DNA from: Prevotella sp.
GTDB lineage: Bacteria; Bacteroidota; Bacteroidia; Bacteroidales; Bacteroidaceae
Direction: 5' to 3'
NCBI GenBank assembly: GCA_017617615.1
Contig: JAFZVV010000011.1
Coordinates: 496,001-560,000, forward strand
DNA length: 64,000 nucleotides
In this document: positions 1-9,682 of the stretch, in pieces
How the letters are laid out: each line of letters starts with the position of its first letter
Numbering within the stretch: the stretch's first letter is position 1
The notes under the pieces: generated by a model
What the model was told of the DNA's origin: nothing
Database searches by the model: none
The model's input: the letters and a program-made list of their open reading frames with translations, nothing else
Program-made: the position numbers and the translations under genes

Positions 1-2
1 GT

Positions 3-86
3 TTTATTTCCTACGAGGAGTATATGGAATTGATTGGGCCTAAGGATGTTGAAAGGGGAGATAAAGGGAAGTTGAAGGGAAGTTAA
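3..86 (+). CDS. 3' end of a cut-off gene, function unknown
   Basis: An open frame enters from the left edge and ends in TAA at 84-86. The visible 27 residues run FISYEEYMELIGPKDVER and then a short Lys/Gly-rich end. The charged, regular first part looks like a real protein terminus. The last residues (KGKLKGS) are encoded by the first units of the 11-bp repeat array that begins at 63, so the repeat supplies the stop codon. Too little is present to name a family, and coding status is an inference from one short frame. Confidence 0.35.
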   Translation, partial: FISYEEYMELIGPKDVERGDKGKLKGS

Positions 87-161
87 AGGGAAGTTAAAGG
101 GAAGTTAAAGGGAAGTTAAAGGGAAGTTAAAAGGGAGTTAAAGGGAAGTTAAAAGGACAAT
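63..161 (+). repeat. 11-bp tandem repeat array, AAAGGGAAGTT x8 plus end element
   Basis: Eight head-to-tail 11-bp units occupy 63-150; one starts with G (74-84) and one has a shifted A (129-139). The array closes with AAAAGGACAAT. Reverse-complement copies of the same unit with the same closing motif occur at 4202-4250, 53041-53094 and 59217-59253. The array starts inside the coding tail of the gene that ends at 86. Confidence 0.9.
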
Positions 162-411
162 AGATTTGCAAATCTTTTCCTTTTACAAGCTCTTTTTGTC
201 ATATCACCCTACAAAAAATCCCTACTCCAAAAGGGGTAGGGAACTTTATTTAATGATATGAAGAATAATTTTCAATCTTCAATTTTGAATTTTGAATTTT
301 TAATCTTCAATCGGGCATCGCCCGAAAACAATCTTCAATTTTGAATTTTGAATCTTCAATCGGGCGCAGCCCGAAATCAATTTTCAATTTTGAATCGGGC
401 ATCGCCCGAAA
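87..411. other. Intergenic region between convergent genes, repeats only
   Basis: About 325 bases hold no gene I can support. The left part is the 11-bp array, followed by an AT-rich stretch. From about 266 onward the sequence is built of TTTTGAAT/TCTTCAAT words interrupted by three short GC-rich hairpins. It separates a plus-strand gene end from a minus-strand gene end. Confidence 0.8.
266..411. repeat. AT-rich word repeat with three TCGGGC hairpins
   Basis: Short words such as CAATTTTGAAT recur, and three 15-bp palindromic modules sit at 311-325, 360-374 and 395-409. Each has a TCGGGC arm, a 3-base loop (ATC or GCA) and a GCCCGA arm. The last one ends 2 bases beyond the stop of the minus-strand gene at 412, so it could also act as that gene's terminator, although no long T run follows. 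A related AT-rich word block lies near the right edge at 63876-63902. Confidence 0.75.
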
Positions 412-1413
412 TCATTGCCCACCCAGGCGGTCGAAGTATTCGATGATTTGTTCCCAAGTCTTGAAACTGTCGCTGCCCAAGGGTATCACGGTGCCCATGA
501 ACTTGTCGTTGTCGGCAGTGTCGATGAGGTAGTCACCCATCAGCAGGTGAGGCTGGTTGGTGAAAATCACATGGTTGTAGGAAGGAGCGTCGAAGATGTC
601 CTCCGCCCAGTCGATGACAGGTGCCATCTCCTCACGGCCGTTGAACGTAGCCGGGGCTACCAGAAAGACATTATACGTCTCGATGAGGCGGCGGAAGGCT
701 TTCTGGACACTGCTGCGGGCCTGGCCGTAACCGTCGCGTGCGCTGTCGAGCGTCATCATCACTACGGGGCGTTCACGTCCCTCCTGCAGGTCATCAATCC
801 ATCGCACCACGGGTAGCACGGCATGCATGTAGGAGCGCTCGTCCATGCGGTGCCCGCCATGGAAGTGGATGGCGGTGGGGTAGTGTTCATGGAACAGGTC
901 GAAGGTGTCCACCAGGTCGTCCTGGTCGCCGAAAAGTCCCCACACACGTTGCCGTTCCTTTTCGTCAACGCCACTGAAACACTGGTCGGTCATCCGTTTG
1001 TATTCCTTCACCAGATTGTTGTCGACAAAGAACTTCTGCACCCCGTCCTTACGGGGGTTGAAGAAGGTCTGTGCCCCCGTCATCCCATGCTCCACCATCG
1101 TCTCGCCAATCTTGAAGGCAGGGTTGAGCACGATACGGTCGTAGCCGTAGAGCATCTCGGTGTACATGCCGCCCATCGACGTGCCGATGATGAGGTCGGG
1201 GCACTCCGTCTCGCACATCCTGTGGAGCAGTTCGATAGCATCGGTGGGGTGGAGGGGTATGTCTTCGGCTATCACTGTGGCGTTGCACAGCACCTTGCGC
1301 AGGCGGTCTACCGTCCCCGTCTGGGCCGAAGAGCCGAAACCATGCACATACATCACTTTCTTCCCTGCCATCACGTCGGGAAACTGTTTCACGTATTTAT
1401 TCTCTGTCATCAT
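412..1413 (-). CDS. YqiA/YcfP-like alpha/beta hydrolase with degenerate C-terminal HAD (NT5C-like) domain
   Basis: The predicted protein has 333 residues. Residues 18-210 form an esterase-like alpha/beta hydrolase: HGFGSS at 24-29, nucleophile elbow GTSMGG at 77-82 (Ser79), an acidic GDQDD segment near 162-166 and HFHGGH at 183-188, giving a plausible Ser-Asp-His triad. Residues 216-333 match the layout of deoxy-5'-nucleotidase (NT5C) HAD proteins, with the late MGDYLID motif, but the N-terminal DxD nucleophile is replaced by TLDS. It is probably a cytoplasmic hydrolase of unknown substrate. I chose the ATG at 1413 because a TAAATTTG promoter (1437-1444) lies inside the longer frame that starts at 1479. 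Confidence 0.75.
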   Translation of the reverse strand: MMTENKYVKQFPDVMAGKKVMYVHGFGSSAQTGTVDRLRKVLCNATVIAEDIPLHPTDAIELLHRMCETECPDLIIGTSMGGMYTEMLYGYDRIVLNPAFKIGETMVEHGMTGAQTFFNPRKDGVQKFFVDNNLVKEYKRMTDQCFSGVDEKERQRVWGLFGDQDDLVDTFDLFHEHYPTAIHFHGGHRMDERSYMHAVLPVVRWIDDLQEGRERPVVMMTLDSARDGYGQARSSVQKAFRRLIETYNVFLVAPATFNGREEMAPVIDWAEDIFDAPSYNHVIFTNQPHLLMGDYLIDTADNDKFMGTVIPLGSDSFKTWEQIIEYFDRLGGQ

Positions 1414-1436
1414 GATTGTTGTAATAAAGTAGCGTA

Positions 1437-1444
1437 CAAATTTA
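1437..1444 (-). promoter_or_regulatory. Promoter -7 element for the minus-strand hydrolase
   Basis: The minus strand reads TAAATTTG, an exact match to the Bacteroidetes TAnnTTTG -7 consensus, 24 bases before the ATG at 1413. Confidence 0.6.
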
Positions 1445-1528
1445 CACAAAAAGTACGATTTGCGAGCCTGTCGAGACAAAGAATCTTTTTTTCTTCATTC
1501 AACAGGCTTGTAATATCATTTTTTTAAC

Positions 1529-1536
1529 TAAATTTG
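1529..1536 (+). promoter_or_regulatory. Promoter -7 element for the glycoside hydrolase cluster
   Basis: TAAATTTG matches TAnnTTTG exactly, 26 bases before the ATG at 1562. It probably drives the DUF2264 and GH105 genes together. Confidence 0.6.
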
Positions 1537-1561
1537 CAGAAACAACTACCTCATGTAAAAC

Positions 1562-2830
1562 ATGAAAAGACCATTCCTTTTTCTGTTGATACTGACCTTG
1601 ACATGGGCAACCCTACCGGCAATGGCTGCCAAACCCAAGAAAACACAACTCTCCGACAGGGAGTACTGGGTGTCGCTGGCCTACGACATGGCACGTCCGG
1701 TGCTCGAGAACATGGCCCATGGCGAACTGCAGAAAAACATGCTCACCGAATACAGTCCGAATTTCGACAACCGCAACAGGAAAGTGGTGTATATGGAGAC
1801 CTTCGGACGGCTGATGGCGGGCATCGCCCCCTGGCTCGCACTGCCCGACGACAACACCGCCGAAGGACAGCAGCGCAGGCAGTTGCGTGAATGGGCCCTG
1901 GCGAGTTACAAGAACGCCGTCGACCCACAGTCGCCCGACTACCTGCTGTGGCAGGGAGCCGGACAGGCCCTTGTCGATGCCGCCTATATCGCGGAGAGTT
2001 TCCTCAGGGCCTACGACCAGTTGTGGATGCCTCTCGACGAGGTCACCAAGCAGCGTTACGTGCAGGAGTTCATCGGTCTGCGGCGTGTCGACCCGCCCTA
2101 CACCAACTGGTTCCTCTTTTCCTCGGTCATCGAGAGTTTTCTGGCCAAGAGCGGGGCAGACTATGATGAGTTCCGTGTCAACACGGCCTGTCGGAAGACC
2201 GAGGAGTGGTATGTAGGCGACGGATGGTATGCCGATGGTCCCGTCTTCGCTTTCGACTACTACACCAGTTATGTGTTTCATGCCATGTATCTGGAGACCC
2301 TTCAGGCCATGATAGATGCCAAGGCCAACACCCGTATAGATTACAGGAAATACTATGCCCGGGAGTTGAAACGCGCACAGAAATTCGCCGTGGTACTCGA
2401 GCGCTTCATCTCGCCCGAGGGAACGTTCCCCGTGATAGGGCGCAGCACCCCCTACCGCATGGCAGCCATGCAGCCCCTGGCACTCATGGCATGGTATCAG
2501 ACCTTACCCGAAGAACTGCCCAACGGTCAGGTGCGGGCAGCCCTCACCAAGGTGATGCACCGCATGTTTGACATCCACGACAACTACAATAGCGGCGGAT
2601 TCCTCACCATCGGTTTCTGTGGCTCACAGCCCGACACTGCCGACTGGTATACCAACAACGGCAGCCTTTACATGACATCGCTCGCTTTCATGCCGTTAGG
2701 ACTGCCCGTCGACCACCCCTTCTGGACCGATGAGCCCCTGCCGTGGACACAGGTAAAGGCCTGGGGCGGACAACCCTTCCCCAAAGACCACCGCTGGGCC
2801 GACGACCCCGCCACGCCCGACAAGTGGTAA
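1562..2830 (+). CDS. DUF2264 family glycoside hydrolase (GH154-like)
   Basis: The protein has 422 residues with a clear Sec signal peptide (basic MKR, hydrophobic stretch, ATLPAMAA cut near residue 22). The rest matches the DUF2264 (alpha/alpha)6-barrel family, with aromatic-rich segments such as VGDGWYADGPVFAFDYY and NSGGFLTIGFCG. From memory, DUF2264 is CAZy family GH154, with beta-glucuronidase activity reported; the substrate here is inferred from neighbours. It leads a run of exported hydrolases aimed at RG-I or arabinogalactan, and the GH105 gene follows after 31 bases, suggesting one transcript. Confidence 0.8.
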   Translation: MKRPFLFLLILTLTWATLPAMAAKPKKTQLSDREYWVSLAYDMARPVLENMAHGELQKNMLTEYSPNFDNRNRKVVYMETFGRLMAGIAPWLALPDDNTAEGQQRRQLREWALASYKNAVDPQSPDYLLWQGAGQALVDAAYIAESFLRAYDQLWMPLDEVTKQRYVQEFIGLRRVDPPYTNWFLFSSVIESFLAKSGADYDEFRVNTACRKTEEWYVGDGWYADGPVFAFDYYTSYVFHAMYLETLQAMIDAKANTRIDYRKYYARELKRAQKFAVVLERFISPEGTFPVIGRSTPYRMAAMQPLALMAWYQTLPEELPNGQVRAALTKVMHRMFDIHDNYNSGGFLTIGFCGSQPDTADWYTNNGSLYMTSLAFMPLGLPVDHPFWTDEPLPWTQVKAWGGQPFPKDHRWADDPATPDKW

Positions 2831-2861
2831 CCCAGAGAATGAAAAACCCGAACACACACAA

Positions 2862-4103
2862 ATGATAATGAAGAAGACAAGAACCCTCATCCTTGTGCTG
2901 ATGGCCTCGCTGTATGTGCTGCCCATGGCGGCACAGCACAGTCAGCGGGCGAAGCGCGTCATCGCCCTCATCGACAAGGTGAACACCTACTGGCAAGCCA
3001 ACAATCCCGCCGAGGTGCGCTCATTCTGGGATAACGCTGCCTACCACACAGGCAACATGGAGGCGTATTTCCTTACCGGGGAGTCGCGCTACCTCGACTA
3101 TTCCCTGAGATGGGCACGCCACAACCACTGGAAGGGTGCCATAGAGGCCGACAAGGGGCGCTGGGAATACAAGACCTATGGCGAGGACCAGCAGCACGTG
3201 CTCTTCGGCGACTGGCAAATCTGTTTCCAGACCTATATCGACCTCTATTGGGTGGCGATGGGGAAATACGCACCGTCGAAGGAGAGCACGCGTCGTCTGT
3301 CAACGGCCGACAACCCTGCGGAATTCATTGCCAGGGCGAAGGAGGTGATGACCTATGAGGCTTACTCGAAGCCGGTGGACTACTGGTGGTGGGCCGATGC
3401 CCTCTACATGGTGATGCCCGTGATGACCAAGATGTACAAACTCACCGGTGACGGAAAGTTCCTCGACAAACTCTATGAGAACATCTGCTATACCGACAGC
3501 ATCATGCTTGACAAGGAAACAGGACTCTATTTCCGCGACGGCAAGTATGTCTTCCCACACCACCAGACAGAAGCGGGGAAGAAAGACTTCTGGGCAAGGG
3601 GCGACGGATGGGTGCTCGCCGGACTCGCCAAGGTGTTGCAGGACCTGCCGCAGAATGATGCCCATAGGCAGTTCTTCGTCGACAAATACGTGAGGATGGC
3701 GCATGCCGTGGCACAACTGCAACAGAAAAAAGGATACTGGACACGGTCGATGATGGACCCGCAGCAGGCCCCGGGGCCTGAGACCAGCGGCACGGCTTTC
3801 TTCACTTATGCCATGCTCTGGGGCATCAACAACGGCTATCTCGACAAGAAGACATTCGGGCCGGTGGTGCGAAGGGCGTGGAACTACCTTTCCAAGACCG
3901 CCGTGCAGGCCGACGGTAGGGTGGGCTATGTGCAGCCCATAGGCGAAAAAGCCATTCCCGGTCAGGTGGTCGGTGCCGACAGTCAGGCCAACTTTGGGGT
4001 GGGCGCCTTCCTCCTCGCCGCCTGCGAGTATGTGAGATATCTGGACAACCACCCGGGCTATTTCGATTTCGACTTGCCACAACTGAAGAAAAAACAACAA
4101 TAA
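2862..4103 (+). CDS. GH105 unsaturated rhamnogalacturonyl hydrolase
   Basis: The protein has 413 residues, or 411 if translation starts at the second ATG (2868), which begins MKKTRTL and is equally likely. An N-terminal signal peptide ends near PMAAQ. The family signatures are WWWADALYM (Asp179 is the likely catalytic acid) and RGDGWVLAGL around residue 248. GH105 enzymes remove the 4,5-unsaturated uronic acid left by pectate or rhamnogalacturonan lyases, usually in the periplasm. This ties the cluster to pectin, RG-I or arabinogalactan rather than to starch or xylan. It sits 31 bases after the DUF2264 gene. Confidence 0.9.
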   Translation: MIMKKTRTLILVLMASLYVLPMAAQHSQRAKRVIALIDKVNTYWQANNPAEVRSFWDNAAYHTGNMEAYFLTGESRYLDYSLRWARHNHWKGAIEADKGRWEYKTYGEDQQHVLFGDWQICFQTYIDLYWVAMGKYAPSKESTRRLSTADNPAEFIARAKEVMTYEAYSKPVDYWWWADALYMVMPVMTKMYKLTGDGKFLDKLYENICYTDSIMLDKETGLYFRDGKYVFPHHQTEAGKKDFWARGDGWVLAGLAKVLQDLPQNDAHRQFFVDKYVRMAHAVAQLQQKKGYWTRSMMDPQQAPGPETSGTAFFTYAMLWGINNGYLDKKTFGPVVRRAWNYLSKTAVQADGRVGYVQPIGEKAIPGQVVGADSQANFGVGAFLLAACEYVRYLDNHPGYFDFDLPQLKKKQQ

Positions 4104-4201
4104 ACTCAACTGCGCAAGTGGGAATAATGAAGGACTATAATATGCTTAAAGCTATTCAGATAGGGAAAAATATACCTCTAAATGGTAATGAAGTGGTCAT
4201 A

Positions 4202-4250
4202 TGTCCCTTTAACAACCCTTTAACTTCCTTATAACTTCCCTTTAACTTCC
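4202..4250 (-). repeat. 11-bp repeat element, second copy
   Basis: Read on the minus strand this is GGAAGTTAAA units (about four, some imperfect) closing in GTTAAAGGGACA. The plus strand starts with TGTCCCTTTAAC at 4202-4213. It lies in the 193-base gap before the GH127 start. Unlike the other three copies it does not directly follow a gene on its own strand. Confidence 0.85.
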
Positions 4251-4296
4251 GAAAGTAGAGCGAATGCGAAACTTGAATAATAAACAATCTACCGAA

Positions 4297-6330
4297 ATGA
4301 TGAGAAGAACTATCCTTTCCCTGGCTTTTGCCTGCGCTGCGTTCACCTGCGGTGCGCAGGAGAATGCCAATGGCTATCCCTATTCGCAAGTGCCGTTCAC
4401 CGCCGTGAAGGTAGACCCCAACACCTTCCTTGGACAAAGGGTGAAGGCGGCACGCGAGGTAACCATCCCCCTGGCTTTCAGCAAGTGCCAGAGTGAGGGA
4501 CGATATGACAACTTCGTGAAGGCGGCACATCCCAGCAGCGAGTACGACGTGAGCAAGTTTATGGGATTCTCCTTCGACGACACCGATGTATACAAGACCA
4601 TAGAAGGAGCCAGCTATGTGCTGCAGACCTATCCCGACAAGAAACTCATGGCGTATATCGACAGCGTGCTCGATATCGTGGCGGCGGCTCAGGAACCCGA
4701 CGGATACCTCTATACCGCACGCACCATCAACCCCGCCAAACCCCATCACTGGGCAGGCGACAAGCGGTGGTCGAAGGTAGAGGTGCTCAGCCATGAGCTA
4801 TACAACCTGGGTCATATGGTAGACGCTGCCTGCGCGCACTATCAGGCTACCCGAAGCCGGAAATTCCTCGACATCGCACGGCGGTATGCCGACTGTGTGG
4901 TGCGCGAGGTGGGAGCGGGGCCCGGTCAGGCTACCGTGGTGCCTGGCCACCAGATTGCGGAGATGGCCCTGGCCAGGCTCTTCCTCCTCACGGGCGAGAG
5001 AAAATACCTTGACCAGGCCAAATTCTTCCTCGACTACCGGGGAAAGACTACCATCAAGGACATCTACTCACAGAGCGACAAACCCGTAGTCGACCAGAAA
5101 GAGGCATGGGGACATGCCGTGCGGGCAGGGTATATGTATGCCGGCATGGCCGACGTGGCTGCGCTTACCGGCGATACCGGCTACCTGCGTGCCATTGACG
5201 CTATATGGAACAATATCGTGTCGCGGAAATACTACCTCACCGGTGGCGTGGGGGCACGACACTCGGGTGAGGCCTTCGGGGCCGACTATGAGTTGCCCAA
5301 CCTCACGGCCTACAACGAGACGTGTGCCGCCATCGCGCAGGTATACCTCAACCACCGCATGTTCCTGCTCCACGGCGATGCCAAGTACATTGACTGCCTG
5401 GAGCGAACGCTCTACAACGGCCTTATCAGCGGCATGAGCATCGACGGCGGACGGTTCTTCTATCCCAACCCGCTCTCCTCCGACGGGAAATACAGGTTCA
5501 ACGCCGACGGCACCACCACCCGTCAGCCGTGGTTTGGCTGCGCGTGCTGTCCGAGCAACCTGAGCCGGTTCATCCCTTCGTTGCCTGGCTATTTCTATGC
5601 CGTAAGAGACCGTGACCTCTACGTCAACCTCTTCGCAGGAAACACCGCCACCATCAGCGTGGACGGAAAAGACGTGACACTGGAGCAGACCACCCAGTAT
5701 CCGTGGAACGGCGATGTCGCCATCCGCATCGCCAAGAACAAGGCCAAGGCCTTCCGTATGCTCATACGCATACCGGGATGGGTGCGCGGACAGGTGGTGC
5801 CCAGCGACCTCTATGCCTATGCCGACGGAAAACAACTGGGGTACGGCGTGACGGTGAACGGCAATAGCGTCGACGGACTGTTGGAGAACGGATACCTCGC
5901 CATCGACCGACAGTGGCGGAAGGGCGATGTGGTGCGCATACATTTCGACATGGTGCCACGTATGGTAAAGGCCAACGATAGGGTGGCTGCCGACCGGGGT
6001 AAGGTGGCCGTGGAGCGCGGTCCCCTCGTCTACTGCGTGGAATGGGCCGACAACAAGGGCTTCAATCCCCACCACATCGTCCTCGGGAAACAACCACAGT
6101 TTGCGACAAAAGACGGTTATGCCATCGCCAATACCGAAGGCGACGGCAAGACCTTCAGCGTGACTGCCATCACTGCCCAGGCACAACTCCTCTGTACCGA
6201 CGCCACAGGAAAGGTGATGGTGCGCGACACCGACGTCACCCTCATCCCCTACTATGCGTGGAACCACCGTGGCGCGGGTGTTATGGACGTGTGGATGGCT
6301 GATGCCATCGAAGGACTGAACGACAAGTAA
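4297..6330 (+). CDS. GH127 beta-L-arabinofuranosidase
   Basis: The protein has 677 residues. The ATG pair at 4297 starts a typical signal peptide (MMRRTILSLAFACAAFTCGAQ), so the upstream ATG at 4264 is less likely. The zinc-thiolate catalytic set of GH127 is visible: Glu341 and Cys343 in ETC, and Cys417-Cys418 in CACCPSN, almost the same numbering as the characterised bifidobacterial enzyme HypBA1 (Glu338, Cys340, Cys417, Cys418). The enzyme releases beta-L-arabinofuranose. GH146 is a close relative with the same Cys set and cannot be excluded by eye. The GH2 gene follows after 32 bases. Confidence 0.87.
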   Translation: MMRRTILSLAFACAAFTCGAQENANGYPYSQVPFTAVKVDPNTFLGQRVKAAREVTIPLAFSKCQSEGRYDNFVKAAHPSSEYDVSKFMGFSFDDTDVYKTIEGASYVLQTYPDKKLMAYIDSVLDIVAAAQEPDGYLYTARTINPAKPHHWAGDKRWSKVEVLSHELYNLGHMVDAACAHYQATRSRKFLDIARRYADCVVREVGAGPGQATVVPGHQIAEMALARLFLLTGERKYLDQAKFFLDYRGKTTIKDIYSQSDKPVVDQKEAWGHAVRAGYMYAGMADVAALTGDTGYLRAIDAIWNNIVSRKYYLTGGVGARHSGEAFGADYELPNLTAYNETCAAIAQVYLNHRMFLLHGDAKYIDCLERTLYNGLISGMSIDGGRFFYPNPLSSDGKYRFNADGTTTRQPWFGCACCPSNLSRFIPSLPGYFYAVRDRDLYVNLFAGNTATISVDGKDVTLEQTTQYPWNGDVAIRIAKNKAKAFRMLIRIPGWVRGQVVPSDLYAYADGKQLGYGVTVNGNSVDGLLENGYLAIDRQWRKGDVVRIHFDMVPRMVKANDRVAADRGKVAVERGPLVYCVEWADNKGFNPHHIVLGKQPQFATKDGYAIANTEGDGKTFSVTAITAQAQLLCTDATGKVMVRDTDVTLIPYYAWNHRGAGVMDVWMADAIEGLNDK

Positions 6331-6344
6331 AATCCAATACATAA

Positions 6345-9503
<3,159 letters not shown>

Positions 9504-9506
9504 GGC

Positions 9507-9587
9507 TTCCCGAAATCCCCAGAATTTCCGGAATTTCCGGGGATTCCGGATTTTCCGGATTTTCCAGGTTTTCCGGAATCTCCGGGA
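9507..9587. repeat. Imperfect TTTTCCGGA tandem repeat after the GH2 gene
   Basis: Beginning a few bases after the GH2 stop codon, the words TTTCCGGAA, TTCCGGGG and TTTTCCGGA repeat with a period close to 9 across about 80 bases. Each unit holds a TCCGGA-type palindrome. I see no coding potential. It lies between the GH2 stop and the GH51 regulatory region. Confidence 0.7.
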
Positions 9588-9635
9588 ATAATCCACCATT
9601 TTCATCATATAATCCACCTTCCCGAGGTGGATTAT
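9588..9635. promoter_or_regulatory. Triple ATAATCCACC site upstream of GH51, operator-like
   Basis: ATAATCCACC occurs at 9588-9597 and 9609-9618, exactly 21 bases apart (two helical turns), and its inverted copy GGTGGATTAT lies at 9626-9635. The second and third copies form a hairpin-capable inverted repeat that covers the expected -33 region of the GH51 promoter. This may be a regulator-binding site; the hairpin alone could instead be a terminator of the GH2 transcript. Confidence 0.55.
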
Positions 9636-9638
9636 ATG

Positions 9639-9646
9639 TATTTTTG
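9639..9646 (+). promoter_or_regulatory. Promoter -7 element for GH51
   Basis: TATTTTTG matches TAnnTTTG, 36 bases before the ATG at 9683 and 3 bases after the inverted repeat. Confidence 0.6.
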
Positions 9647-9682
9647 CAGAAAATCCGATAACCTATAAACACTACTGACAAA

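Noticed and set aside
63..150. CRISPR array
   Set aside because: The 11-bp units are head to tail with no spacers, and no cas genes are present.
4156..4794. 212-residue minus-strand frame across the second repeat copy
   Set aside because: It mostly lies antisense to the GH127 gene, has no domain and no promoter; treated as a shadow.
9607..9637. Simple terminator for the GH2 transcript
   Set aside because: Kept as an operator-like site instead, because a third copy of the arm lies 21 bases upstream and the hairpin overlaps the GH51 promoter; no T run follows.
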